This document shows, piece after piece, positions 1-9,842 of a stretch of 25,412 nt of DNA; the first letter of the stretch is position 1, and each line of letters begins with the position of its first letter. A program made the position numbers and the translations under genes. The DNA is from Beroe ovata. Taxonomy: Eukaryota; Ctenophora; Nuda; Beroida; Beroidae. The notes below the pieces were generated by a model that saw only the letters and a list, made by a program, of their open reading frames with translations, was not told the origin of the DNA and did no database searches. The stretch is from assembly GCA_946803715.1 (NCBI GenBank), contig CAMPET010000002.1, forward strand, positions 93,522 through 118,933, in the 5' to 3' direction.

Positions 1-16
1 ACACACACACACACAC
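1..16. repeat. (AC)n microsatellite, runs off the left edge
   Basis: Perfect CA dinucleotide run at the window edge. It lies just inside the intron that follows NCAPD2 exon 15, right after the splice donor at 22-23, so its full length is not visible. Confidence 0.9.
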
Positions 17-23
17 GCAGTAC

Positions 24-541
24 CTGTCTGATATGTTCTATCTCGGCATCGTCAGCTGTAGCTCCCTGTAATCCGAGCTCTTCCTCCGCTGCGTCCACTA
101 CGGTACTCTCATTCAGAGACTTGTTATTCCTCCCCCCTAGTTTCTTCTTCGTCATTTTCTTCTCCCTATCGTCTTCCTGAATGCAAAGTATAATTCTAAC
201 ACGCTGTCTGTAGGATTGACCATTGACCATTATGTGAATGAAACCCTGGATTCAACCATCTCATATTTAGGTCGTTTGTGACCTTAGTTAGTTAAGTGAC
301 CTTAGTTAGTTAAGTAGCGTCTTCTATGAATTATTGATTCGTGGTGAATATCATTTTGAGGAATAAGTATATCCGTAAGTCATTGGATATATTTTGTCCA
401 TGAACTTACCTCCATCTGAGCTCGAACCCCCGCCCGTCGTTTGAGTTCATCTAAGAGACATGTATCAAGATGTACAAGAGTGGACAGAGCTGTCTGTCCC
501 AGGATAGACAGGAGCCTGTACATGTGAAGTCCTGTCAGGCG
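24..541 (-). pseudogene. NCAPD2: Duplicate NCAPD2 exons 14-15, probable assembly copy
   Basis: This is a second copy of NCAPD2 exon 14 (410-541) and exon 15 (24-176) on the minus strand, identical in reading frame to exons 2178-2309 and 1815-1944. Exon 15 is complete here, ends in EIEHIRQ, and has a GT donor at 22-23 followed by a CA/GT microsatellite in the next intron. In transcription order these exons should precede exons 16 and 17 (1170-1429 and 734-1063) but are placed after them. That order fits a misplaced or alternative-haplotype contig better than a functional duplicated gene part. A real local duplication is not excluded from this window alone. Confidence 0.75.
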
Positions 542-732
542 CTGAAACAATAATTTGATAATGAAGAAATTAATTGGGGAAGAAAAGATTTGGGGAATCT
601 AACAAATACCCTGATTATTTGTGCCACACAGAACAGTGAACACAGTAGGTAGGTTGTTACAATGCAAATCGTCGGATGACACATTGACACATGATACACA
701 CATGTACTCACATTGTGGGGTATTTCATCCTC
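47..732. repeat. 686-bp direct duplication, copy 1
   Basis: Matches 1815-2500 at a constant offset of 1768 bases. I saw one difference, G at 675 against C at 2443. The right end is the N at 733. The match covers exons 14-15 of NCAPD2 and the introns between and around them, so intronic sequence is as conserved as coding sequence. Confidence 0.95.
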
Positions 733-733
733 N
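733..733. other. Single N, probable contig join
   Basis: Sequence identity between the two 686-bp copies stops exactly here. NCAPD2 exon 17 (after MKYLF) is abutted to the end of the duplicated exon 13 (EDEIPHN), which is not a possible transcript order. Confidence 0.85.
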
Positions 734-1675
734 TCGAACAGGTACTTCATGATCCGCTGGAACTGATCTCTGTCCCGGCCCGTATCTGGGTCAGACAGAT
801 GGCTGATGATATCCGCCATCACGTTGTAGATAGCGTTAGTTTTCCGACTCAACTCCGTGAAGAAGAGCTTGGTGAGGGACCGGATTTTGGGATCTTCATC
901 CTCCAGGCATCCCGCCAACTCGGATATGTTGCCCTTCACTTTGACCATATCGTTCAGGATCAAGTTGGTGAGAACTCGTACTGTGGTGGATCTAACTTTA
1001 CTGGATTCGTCACTCAACCGGGCGTAGATCTTTCCAGTCCAGTTGACAAGCAGGTTTGGGAACCTGCAGTATGGGGAGGAACGGTCATGAAGAGTGAATA
1101 ACACCAATATAGAGTACGGTAGTATCAGTGATGATGTATTCCAAGACATTCGTTACACAGTTTCCTAACCTGATGATAAGATCGTGGAGGAGAATCATGA
1201 TATTACATCTCGTCTTCTCATCTTCACTCTTCTCCAGCAGAGTGAAGAGAAGCTGGATGTTGCTCTCGCACAGAGACGAGCTGACGAGCATGAACTTGCA
1301 CAGGGTGAGTACAGCCGCGTTCTGGACACGGTGGCAGGGGTAGAGTTGGGGTGAGGAGCAAATGTGGGTGAGTAGGGGCGTGAAGGAGGCCAGGAATCCG
1401 GGCCCCGTAACTATCTCCTTCTCCAGAACCTGTTGTAAAATTCGGGCTACATATCTATATCGAATGCGACAATGAATTACAGAAGGAAGACAGAGCAGTT
1501 CAGAAGCAGTTCTCTAATTCTTCCCCTTCTCATTGACACCAGCTGTAATATTTGTGTCCACATGTACACTCCCCCTCTCTCACACACACCTTTCCCGGCT
1601 CTCTCACTGACACTCTGATATATTTGTCTCCACTCGTTCTCTCTGTCACACACATGTCCTATCTGTCTCCAAGTC

Positions 1676-1737
<62 letters not shown>

Positions 1738-4700
1738 CTGTATATTATATAAAATATCAAACTGTCTGTGTTATTTAAATAGATATAAAATATATGGAGA
1801 GAGCGAAGTAGAGNCATCGTCAGCTGTAGCTCCCTGTAATCCGAGCTCTTCCTCCGCTGCGTCCACTACGGTACTCTCATTCAGAGACTTGTTATTCCTC
1901 CCCCCTAGTTTCTTCTTCGTCATTTTCTTCTCCCTATCGTCTTCCTGAATGCAAAGTATAATTCTAACACGCTGTCTGTAGGATTGACCATTGACCATTA
2001 TGTGAATGAAACCCTGGATTCAACCATCTCATATTTAGGTCGTTTGTGACCTTAGTTAGTTAAGTGACCTTAGTTAGTTAAGTAGCGTCTTCTATGAATT
2101 ATTGATTCGTGGTGAATATCATTTTGAGGAATAAGTATATCCGTAAGTCATTGGATATATTTTGTCCATGAACTTACCTCCATCTGAGCTCGAACCCCCG
2201 CCCGTCGTTTGAGTTCATCTAAGAGACATGTATCAAGATGTACAAGAGTGGACAGAGCTGTCTGTCCCAGGATAGACAGGAGCCTGTACATGTGAAGTCC
2301 TGTCAGGCGCTGAAACAATAATTTGATAATGAAGAAATTAATTGGGGAAGAAAAGATTTGGGGAATCTAACAAATACCCTGATTATTTGTGCCACACAGA
2401 ACAGTGAACACAGTAGGTAGGTTGTTACAATGCAAATCGTCGCATGACACATTGACACATGATACACACATGTACTCACATTGTGGGGTATTTCATCCTC
2501 CATATTATCGAGAATATCACCGCCCCGCGGTGGGAATGTTATGCGGAGTAACTTGTTCACCAGGTCTCGGAGTATAGTATCAGGCTGTTCACACAAACAG
2601 AACACAGTCTTCACAGCCTCGTTAGCCAGCCCAACCCAGTCTAGTGCCGGGTCGCTAAATGTAGAGACCAACTTGTCGGAAATAGTCGATACCAGTCGAT
2701 GTGATTCTTCCAGTCTTACCGAATCTTCGTCTTCACGTTTCTACGAACATGCCAAGAATCAGTCAGGATGATTTGATTGAAGAAATTCAGGAGAGTTCGA
2801 AAATTGACAAGAAAAATACAGGTTCACCTAATTCTACATTCCTGCAACATACCATTTTCTTGCTGGGAACACCTTGTTGAAGAAGGATACAGGTATTTTT
2901 AGCCAGTTCGCAATCACCACTGAACCCCGCTATTATAAGCAGGCTTATGTTCTGGGTCACGAGCGAGTGGTCTTGGCTGAGCATGGTAACCATGGTAATT
3001 GGTAACAGTGGTAAACATTAGGTACCTCTAGCACGTTTCAATATCACGTGAGTACGTACCTGGCAACCATGGACAAAATGATAGCAGCGGCACTGAGCTC
3101 GTGTGTTGGAACGTTCTTATCAACAAGTATATCTAGAAGTACCCTGGGGAAGCAGTCAGATTAGTTGAAAACTACAAATCTTCAATCGATCGTCAATTTC
3201 TGTGAACCATCTTCACACTTTTCTATCGCGAACAATAACTGTCTTCTGTTGGGAACAATCTCTCTTACTTTACAGTCCTAGGAGAGATGTCCTCTCGGTC
3301 GAGGAGCAACTTGACTAGCTCCTTTAGTGACATCTGTTCACCGATAGTACTGCTATACGTCATGTTCATCAGGTTACGAGCTACTTCCTCTGTCGTACAC
3401 CTAAGTGAGTCACGTGGTCATAATAACGCGATGTTATAGCAACGCGACGTTAAAGCAGCGCGTGGTAATAACAACGCGTGAGTGAGTGATAACAACGCGA
3501 CGTTATAGCAGCGCGTGAGTGAAAAAAAACTGATATATGGGATTTATATTGGTATAAACTTACTTTTTCCCAGACGCAGGTTTGATGTAAAGTCGAATGT
3601 ACGCGTTGACCACAGCATCTTTTACACTCTGATCAGGGTTGAACACAAGAACCAGCATTTTCCGTATCCCCAACTCGGCTGCTTTGAGACCAAACTCATA
3701 CGCAGAAACTGTTGAAACAGCGTGATTTAGTAAAAGTCACGACAAATACTAACAACAATCAGACTACAAGTTTAACAATCGCTAATCCAGGTCCCTCTTA
3801 AGAGCTCTTTTCATACCAAGGCAAGCAGATTGAACCACTCCTGGCCTGCCGGCTGCCGACAACTGTGCAATGACAATTCAATTTTCCACGGTATAATGGG
3901 GTGGTCTGATCACTGACACGACACACCACGGATTAGCCACACACCTCACACTGGGAACCCAGCATAACTCACCCAGGAAGTCGATACTCTCGAGGATATC
4001 ACTGGTACTCTTGCTCGCTAGTAACTGTGACACCAGTACAATAACCCGGTGCATCTGCTCGGTGAAGAGGATACAATCACTCAGGTACTGGACTATCATC
4101 TCCTGCTTCTGTACTGCCTCCACTTTCCGTGCTGTGTCCGGGTCTTGGTCCACCTCCATTGAGTCCTGCTCCTGCTGTTGCTGTTGAGATGACTCTTGAG
4201 ATGTGGGGTCGTCTGTTTCTGTAATGGATAAATTGATATAAGTATCAAGTAAATGAAATGGATTTGATCTTGCTTATCAACACCTATTGAATAACCTCGC
4301 AACAACCAGCTGGCATTGAGTTACCTGTATCCTTCAGGTGGTTTGGTAGTTCTTCCTTCAACTTGCCCAACTTCTCCCCCTCTTCCTTGAGCTTCTCCTT
4401 CAAATTTTCCAGGGACAGCTTATCCGAGTACGGGTTGCAGCCCAGGTAAATGGTGATGAAGACCAGGGCGTTTTTGCGGACGTTGCTACTCTTGTCTTGT
4501 ATGGACCCGACTACCTTCTCAACTAGATCGTGCTGACGAGGGATGGGCACGATACGCTGCTCGATCAGTTTAGTGAGGATTTGTATTGACTTGCTCCTCA
4601 CAAATGCGTTCTGATCGTGGATATGCAGTTCCAGTCTGGGAGTGGATGGGAAGATTGTCTCTCAGGTTTGGTATTGGATCTCAAATGATCCAATAGTTTA

Positions 4701-7700
4701 GTATAATGGATCTCAATAGTTTAGTATAGGATCTCAAATGAGAATTCACTGGAAGTTTGCAATGAAGCCCCATGACTGTAATGTAAATACAACAATATAC
4801 AACACCCCCAATCCCCCTGTACCTATCAAATAGTGCCTCCCTCGTATCCTTATTATCCTCAGAATTCTCGCCACTCAGCACACCACTAATCAACTCGCCC
4901 ATGATGCTCAACACGCAGTTCCGCATGGTGTACGAATCACCATCTAGGTGCGGTAGCAGCGAGCTGATTGTCGTCAGCACGGCAGGACCACACGTCGATC
5001 CGACCTCAAGCAGGAAGTTACAATAGTTGCGCGTCGCGTTCGAGTCCCTGACCAGCTCGGCGGGCTCTATTGCGGCAATTTCCCGGATAACTTGGGATAC
5101 AACGCTCTTCACGTCGTAATCCCGGACACAGACCAGCATGAGGGCTGCAAAGGGGGAGGCCAGGTGCTCGTGTTGTTGTAGTAGCTGGACGATCTTCATA
5201 CACGCTCCTGAGAAGAGAAGAGGGGGTCAGTCTCAGTTAATGCTGTGATATCATGTGGATCTAGTACTGATAGTAGCGGACACCTCGTATATTTGAAATG
5301 GCATAATTACCTAAACTGTGATTGTATCTCTTGATAAGAATGCCCAGAACATGGAAAATGTATTCTGACGTTTTCTTGCATTTCGGAACCTCTGCATTCT
5401 CCAGCAACTTGTAGCAGCAGTTAGCGATCTGAAATGGTTCCGAAATGATAAACACTGCTATGCATAAGGATTTGGCAGTTGTTTATGTACAGAAGTACAT
5501 AAAATTGTATTTTGGTAAGTTGGCGCTAAAATTCGAAAGAGAGACGCGCGCGCGAAATGTATGAAATCCAACTCAACAAAAAACGCATCGCGTGCTACGC
5601 AAAATTTTGTGTATTTGCCAAAACTGTATTTAAACCGCGACATTTTTACGGCTTAAATCGGTTTTCAGAACGTCAAGCAGCAAAAACTGAAACAAAATAT
5701 CGCTTCTGTTGGTTTAAGAGCATATCTACGATCATAAGTCATATCTTAGTCCGCTGACCGGGTATGAGCATATGCAAGAATAATTGACATGGCCAACAAC
5801 TGTGAAAAGCAAATCTTACCCGAAGGAAATGTGATATTTGCTCAAGTGAGAGAAATGGACAAATAAATGGTAAAAGTACGCGTTTGGCAGGATTCGAACC
5901 TGCGCGGGCAGAGCCCATTTGATTTCGAGTCAAACGCCTTAACCACTCGGCCACAAACGCATGTAAGAAAAAGAAAAAATTTCTACCATATGACAGACAC
6001 CACTAAATTGTTCATTGCAGTGAAAGAATGACATGGAATTCGGATACATAACATAACGCTTACTCAAAATGGTAGGGTGAATTACCTGCTCAACAAATGT
6101 ATCAGGGACAACAGGGGGGTCGAATAACAGGGCAAGGTTGATATCCAGAAGTTGTCTCAACGCTTGGACACCCTCCTGTCGTTCACAGCTTGTCCATGTG
6201 AGATCTTCGCTCTCTTTGTTCTTCTTACCTTTGCCCTTCTGTGGATATTTCACTAGATATTTCACTAGAGATATTTCACCATGCGAGAAAATGGGGAGAA
6301 GAGCGGACAGTGCCCCTCGGGGGAGGTTAGCGATAGAGTAAGGACTAAGGGTAGTGTTAGGATGACGTTGAGCATTCATATGAGGAAAGAAGTGCTAAGG
6401 TTAGGGTCCGAGGGATTGTCCGGCGACGGGTAGGTTTTGTTCGGGAGGGGGGGGGGTAACAACATTCCGAAAAAAACAGAGTCACTTGTGTACCTTGGTG
6501 GTGATAATCTGATGTGCAGTTTTCCCCTCATCTTCAAAACATTTGTACAGTTCCACTAGAATATACACGCCCATCTGAAAGAGAGAGATAAAGTGAAGTG
6601 TTACAACACACGATGATCCCGCGCTGATCCTTTCTACGACCTTTCAAATCGCAGAGTAAAATAACGGGCGCGCAACGTGTGCACACATACAACTTGTGCA
6701 CACATACACGACTATCAGCATTCGGCAATAATTACGGGAATTGCCTTCACATTGTTCACAGCTCACGCTGCTAATAACCCAATTCCCCAAAAGATCGAAG
6801 GTTCGATTCCCGGTCAACGCACTACTCAGCTGAGGGTGAGAGATTTAACACACGCCTATGCTGCCCAAAGGTCACTCAGCTGAGCGTACTGGAAACTGTG
6901 TGGGATGGTAAAATAAGGTCTGTCCAATGCAGCGAAGTCTTGGGCAAATAAAGCATGGATTAATTTGACTTGATTACAGATAGATCATAGAACCACGCAA
7001 TATAAGTAGTCGGGCATCTTATCTTGGAACTTGGATAATGACCAAGTGGATAAGCACAGGTTTGACATAGCAGAGGCCGGTGAGATTAAGCTAGAGTGTC
7101 CCATTCGTGGACTAAACACTATACAACAGCGCCCAAATTCAACAACTTTTTTAGCTTTATAGTCCGATACAAACTTCAAGATCACTCAATCTCCGCAATA
7201 CAATCATAGTTACCTGCATGGCATTAAGATGGGCAAGTTTATCCTGAGGGTCCATGTTGTCCGATGAGAACAGTTTAGCCAGCGTCTCAGTATGTTGCTC
7301 TATTCCCATGACAGCCGCCTGCCATGCACTGTTCTTCACAGAGGAGTCGAGACTACCAAACTTCCTGGTAGAGTGTAACCGTGTTAATTAAACAAGCTCA
7401 TCTGTAATCCGCCAGCATTTCTGGTTGCTATAATAGTACTGTCACGGAAGTTGAATAAGAGGTTTTGTGTAATATATAGAATCTATTACTGATATGATCA
7501 TTAATTTTGTATGAGAAAAGGAGATAAGATGATAAGAATGGCCCAATCGTCATTGTGATTCCTGAGCGATAGCTTCAATTTTGATTGCAATAGCCGCGGC
7601 GTAATTATTGACTTCTAGCATGTTTCTGAAGGGAAACACATCCAAAGTGGGGATCCATACTCATTCAGTATACTACTGAGTAAAGGTACTCACAGCATGA

Positions 7701-7935
7701 TGCTGAAGAAGGTATCGAAATGCTCGACACTCCACCAAGACCATCGAGCACGCTTCTTCACACTGTCCCGAATAGTGTCGAGGTTGGGAGGGATATTGTG
7801 AACTGGTACCATCTTCCCAACGGAAAATAAACCACTTCCCGATACGAGCAAATCGTCTCGTGTATCGGGAAAGGAAAATTTCCACGTCATGGTGGAAACG
7901 TCCATCCTGGAGATGATATCATCAGGTGGGACCAT
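734..7935 (-). CDS. NCAPD2: Condensin complex subunit 1 (CAP-D2), 17 exons, 3' end missing
   Basis: HEAT-repeat subunit of condensin I, which acts in mitotic chromosome compaction. Exons (minus): 7694-7935, 7214-7364, 6494-6574, 6086-6238, 5311-5428, 4823-5207, 4325-4635, 3973-4218, 3564-3708, 3269-3400, 3060-3143, 2853-2976, 2480-2740, 2178-2309, 24-176 (full copy; 1815-1944 is the truncated copy), 1170-1429, 734-1063. Every junction is GT-AG and every phase agrees, giving about 1,102 codons against about 1,400 in human. Matches by eye to human NCAPD2 include HFDT in exon 1, HLDGDSYTMRN in exon 6, KQEMIVQYL in exon 8, EEELGLQGATADD in exon 15 and LNDMVKVKG in exon 17 (the Cnd1 HEAT domain). 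Exon 8 has a Gln-rich acidic loop. The start may be the ATG at 7935 or an internal one at 7890, where the TWKFSFP stretch resembles the human N-terminus. Exon 17 breaks at the N at 733, so the C-terminal roughly 200-300 residues are absent. Identity is secure; splice sites were read by eye. Confidence 0.93.
1679..1730. repeat. (TC)n microsatellite
   Basis: About 26 uninterrupted TC units in the NCAPD2 intron between exons 15 and 16, followed by a short CA run. The position near a contig join is typical of assembly breakage at simple repeats. Confidence 0.95.
1814..1814. other. Single N, probable contig join
   Basis: Duplicate copy 2 starts at the next base, in the middle of exon 15. The sequence to the left (1430-1813) is intron with a long TC repeat and does not match what precedes copy 1. 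Confidence 0.85.
1815..2500. repeat. 686-bp direct duplication, copy 2
   Basis: Partner of 47-732. It begins directly after the N at 1814 and continues without a break into the rest of NCAPD2 (exon 13 spans its right edge), so this is the copy joined to the upstream gene body. Confidence 0.95.
3421..3524. repeat. CpG-rich imperfect minisatellite filling an intron
   Basis: About six degenerate units of 16-20 bp with the core AACGCGACGTTATAGC occupy most of the 163-bp NCAPD2 intron between exons 9 and 10 (3401-3563). CpG is dense here compared with the AT-rich surroundings. Confidence 0.8.
5873..5876 (-). terminator. RNA polymerase III terminator of tRNA-Ser
   Basis: Four T on the minus strand (AAAA on plus), three bases beyond the discriminator base of the tRNA, the usual Pol III stop signal. 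Confidence 0.75.
5879..5960 (-). tRNA. tRNA-Ser(CGA)
   Basis: Reading the minus strand, the acceptor stem GCGTTTG (5954-5960) pairs with CAAACGC (5880-5886), and G at 5879 is the discriminator base usual for tRNA-Ser. The internal A box (TGGCCGAGTGG) and B box (GGTTCGAATCC) are intact. The anticodon loop CTCGAAA gives anticodon CGA, which reads UCG. A long variable arm makes it a class II tRNA, as expected for serine. There is no intron and no encoded CCA. It sits in the NCAPD2 intron between exons 4 and 5, on the same strand as the host gene. A TTTT tract follows directly. It looks functional. Confidence 0.96.
6740..6976 (+). mobile_element. SINE with tRNA-Ile-like head
   Basis: The head holds TGCTAATAAC (like the anticodon loop of tRNA-Ile-AAT) and, about 30 bp later, a perfect Pol III B box GGTTCGATTCC at 6800-6810. 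A non-tRNA body follows, with two copies of ACTCAGCTGAG, then the text GGGATGGTAAAATAAGG and an AT-rich tail ending near 6976. It lies antisense in the NCAPD2 intron between exons 2 and 3. The ends are approximate and I did not find clear target-site duplications. The family is not named from this sequence. Confidence 0.6.
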
Positions 7936-8560
7936 GGTTAATAATTCCGGTGGAGAATATTTGCAAGGAATTAAATTTAATATTTGGCAATTCTCGACAT
8001 TGAGACAGCAAATACTTCAGGCAGAAAAATTGAACAAGTTTGGCCAATTAATTAAGAAATATGCGAATTTATTAATTCTTCTAAGAGGTATGTCCTTTGA
8101 CTCTCATGATGATCTATCTTATCGATAAACGTGCATGAAGATCAAAACATGCACTATTCAAGTTTGGTCAGCAGTCTGGTCTAAATAATTCAGTGTCGTA
8201 TGCTTGGTCTAGTCGAAATCCGTGGAAACTTGGTGACTTATATGAAAGCATTTATGAATCATGATAGGCGTCTGAATTGGGGTTTGAAAATTGGAGTATG
8301 CTATGGAATGCAAAATTATTTTTGTGAGATTGTCTCCATGATGTAGACATTTCATGATCATTTCAGCACTGCTGAAGAACTGAATTCATGCAGAAAGATA
8401 TGAAATTATTATCTTAACATCCGTTAATTCCTGTCAAAATATCACCCTTGCTCATCTCTCTTGACCCAATACTGCAGTCGTAGTTAAATTACATTCTGTA
8501 CATCATTAATCTCCAAAACTCTCGGAACAATTGAACAATAATGGAACAATTTGAGAAACT
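7936..8560. other. Spacer between TPX2 3' end and NCAPD2 start
   Basis: This 625-bp AT-rich stretch separates two minus-strand genes and should contain the TPX2 3' untranslated region and the NCAPD2 promoter. I see no coding exon, no TATA box and no clear repeat. Confidence 0.7.
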
Positions 8561-9842
8561 TTATCTCCTTATTGCAGATGCCTTAAAGACACACTTGGCT
8601 TTCTGTAGATCTGCTTCTTCCTGGATTTTCTTTTCAAAGGCAGCTTTCTTCTTTCGTGAGATCGCTTCCCCAGGGAGGGTGAAATCACTGTTTCTCACAG
8701 ATGGTGGAGCAGGTTTCTTGTTTTCTTTTTGAGAAACAGGCTTGGGACCAAAGTAGGGCTTAGCTTTGAATTCTGCGTTTTTCTTCAACTCCTCCAAGTG
8801 TTTATCAATCAACTTTTTCTTGTTCACATTGGGATCAGCATACCGCTTGTCGAAGGAGAATGGTTTCACCTCAGCAACCTTTTTCTGAACCTTTGAAGGG
8901 GCAGCTGGCTTGACAAATGTTGGGACAGGTTTTGCTTTAAACTCTTTAGGTGGCTCTTCCTCAACCCTTTGCCGTTTCCTTCCTTTTGAGAGCTTTGGAG
9001 TCACAGGTTTAGTGGGTGGTTTTTCTGATTTCACTCTGTTAACCTTTTGTACAGGCCCCTTAATAGTCTTAGGAACAGGGGCTGCTTTGAACTTGTAATT
9101 TTTCATCTTTTCCACTTCTTCATTCTCTTTCTCAATAAAGGATTTAATGTGGGCTGCAGGTCTTTTTCTTTGACCTTTTATTCTCCGAATGAGCTCAGGA
9201 GTTTTAGGGTTTGTGAGAACCATCTTAACAGGCTTTGGAAATATGGGCTTCATAACAATAGCATCTTTGGATTTCTTATTCATTTCTTTGCGCAATTCTA
9301 GTGTTCTAGTTGGTTTTGGTGCATCTAGCATTGCTTTTTGTGATCTAGGCACAAGGGCTTTCTTCTTCTTATTTAGTTTAACTTGCTGAATGCTACTTGA
9401 CGTTTTTGCTTTAATTTTGGACTCAGCATGAAGACGTTTTGACCTTCTTGGAGTTGAATGGGATCTTAAAATAGGTCCACTATACTCATCATCTCCTGAA
9501 AAGTGAGGTAAATTAAGTGTCAGAAAAAAGGAACACCATGCCAACGTCACAGCTATAAGTCTTGACTCATGTCAAAGCTACCTTCTAACTTTATCTTCTT
9601 TCTTGGCTGCACAATATCTCCAACAAGCCCTGAAAACAAGTTATTAGTACACAATACATGGGCTGGGTTTCATATTCTTGTCTATTCTAGTAGTTCAGTA
9701 ATGGATCTGATACTATCCAACTTAAGGCCCCCACGTTACCTTCTTCAAAATCGACACTGAGCCTTCTGGGTGTATCTGTCATGAGTGCAGATTGATTAAA
9801 TAAGTAGGTTTTGGGACAGTCAATTCCGAGAGTGTTATCCAT
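8561..9842 (-). CDS. TPX2: TPX2, spindle assembly factor, three exons, short form
   Basis: Microtubule-associated mitotic protein that in animals nucleates spindle microtubules and activates Aurora A under Ran control. Exons (minus) 9740-9842, 9582-9629 and 8561-9495 join in frame to 361 aa. The N-terminus (IDCPKTYLF, then DFEEG) aligns with the Aurora-A-binding segment of human TPX2. A basic stretch RRSKRL follows, then TPX2-type repeats: EEVEKMKNYKFKAAPVP (about residue 180), EFKAKPVPTF, KPFSFDKR, EFKAKPYFGPKP and a final KKIQEEADLQKAKCVFKA. Human TPX2 has 747 aa; this one stops before the last repeat and the kinesin-5-binding tail. It is Lys/Pro-rich, as expected. An upstream in-frame ATG at 9875 would add 11 residues; I chose 9842 by comparison with human. 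NCAPD2 lies 0.6 kb downstream on the same strand. Confidence 0.85.

Noticed and set aside
691-1101. Plus-strand ORF of 136 codons crossing the N at 733
   Set aside because: It is the antisense shadow of NCAPD2 exon 17, which matches condensin on the minus strand.
5939-6379. Minus-strand ORF of 146 codons as one protein
   Set aside because: Only 6086-6238 is coding (NCAPD2 exon 4). The rest is intron and overlaps the tRNA-Ser gene.
6800-6810. B box read as a second functional tRNA gene
   Set aside because: No acceptor stem or complete cloverleaf can be formed; it fits a SINE head better.
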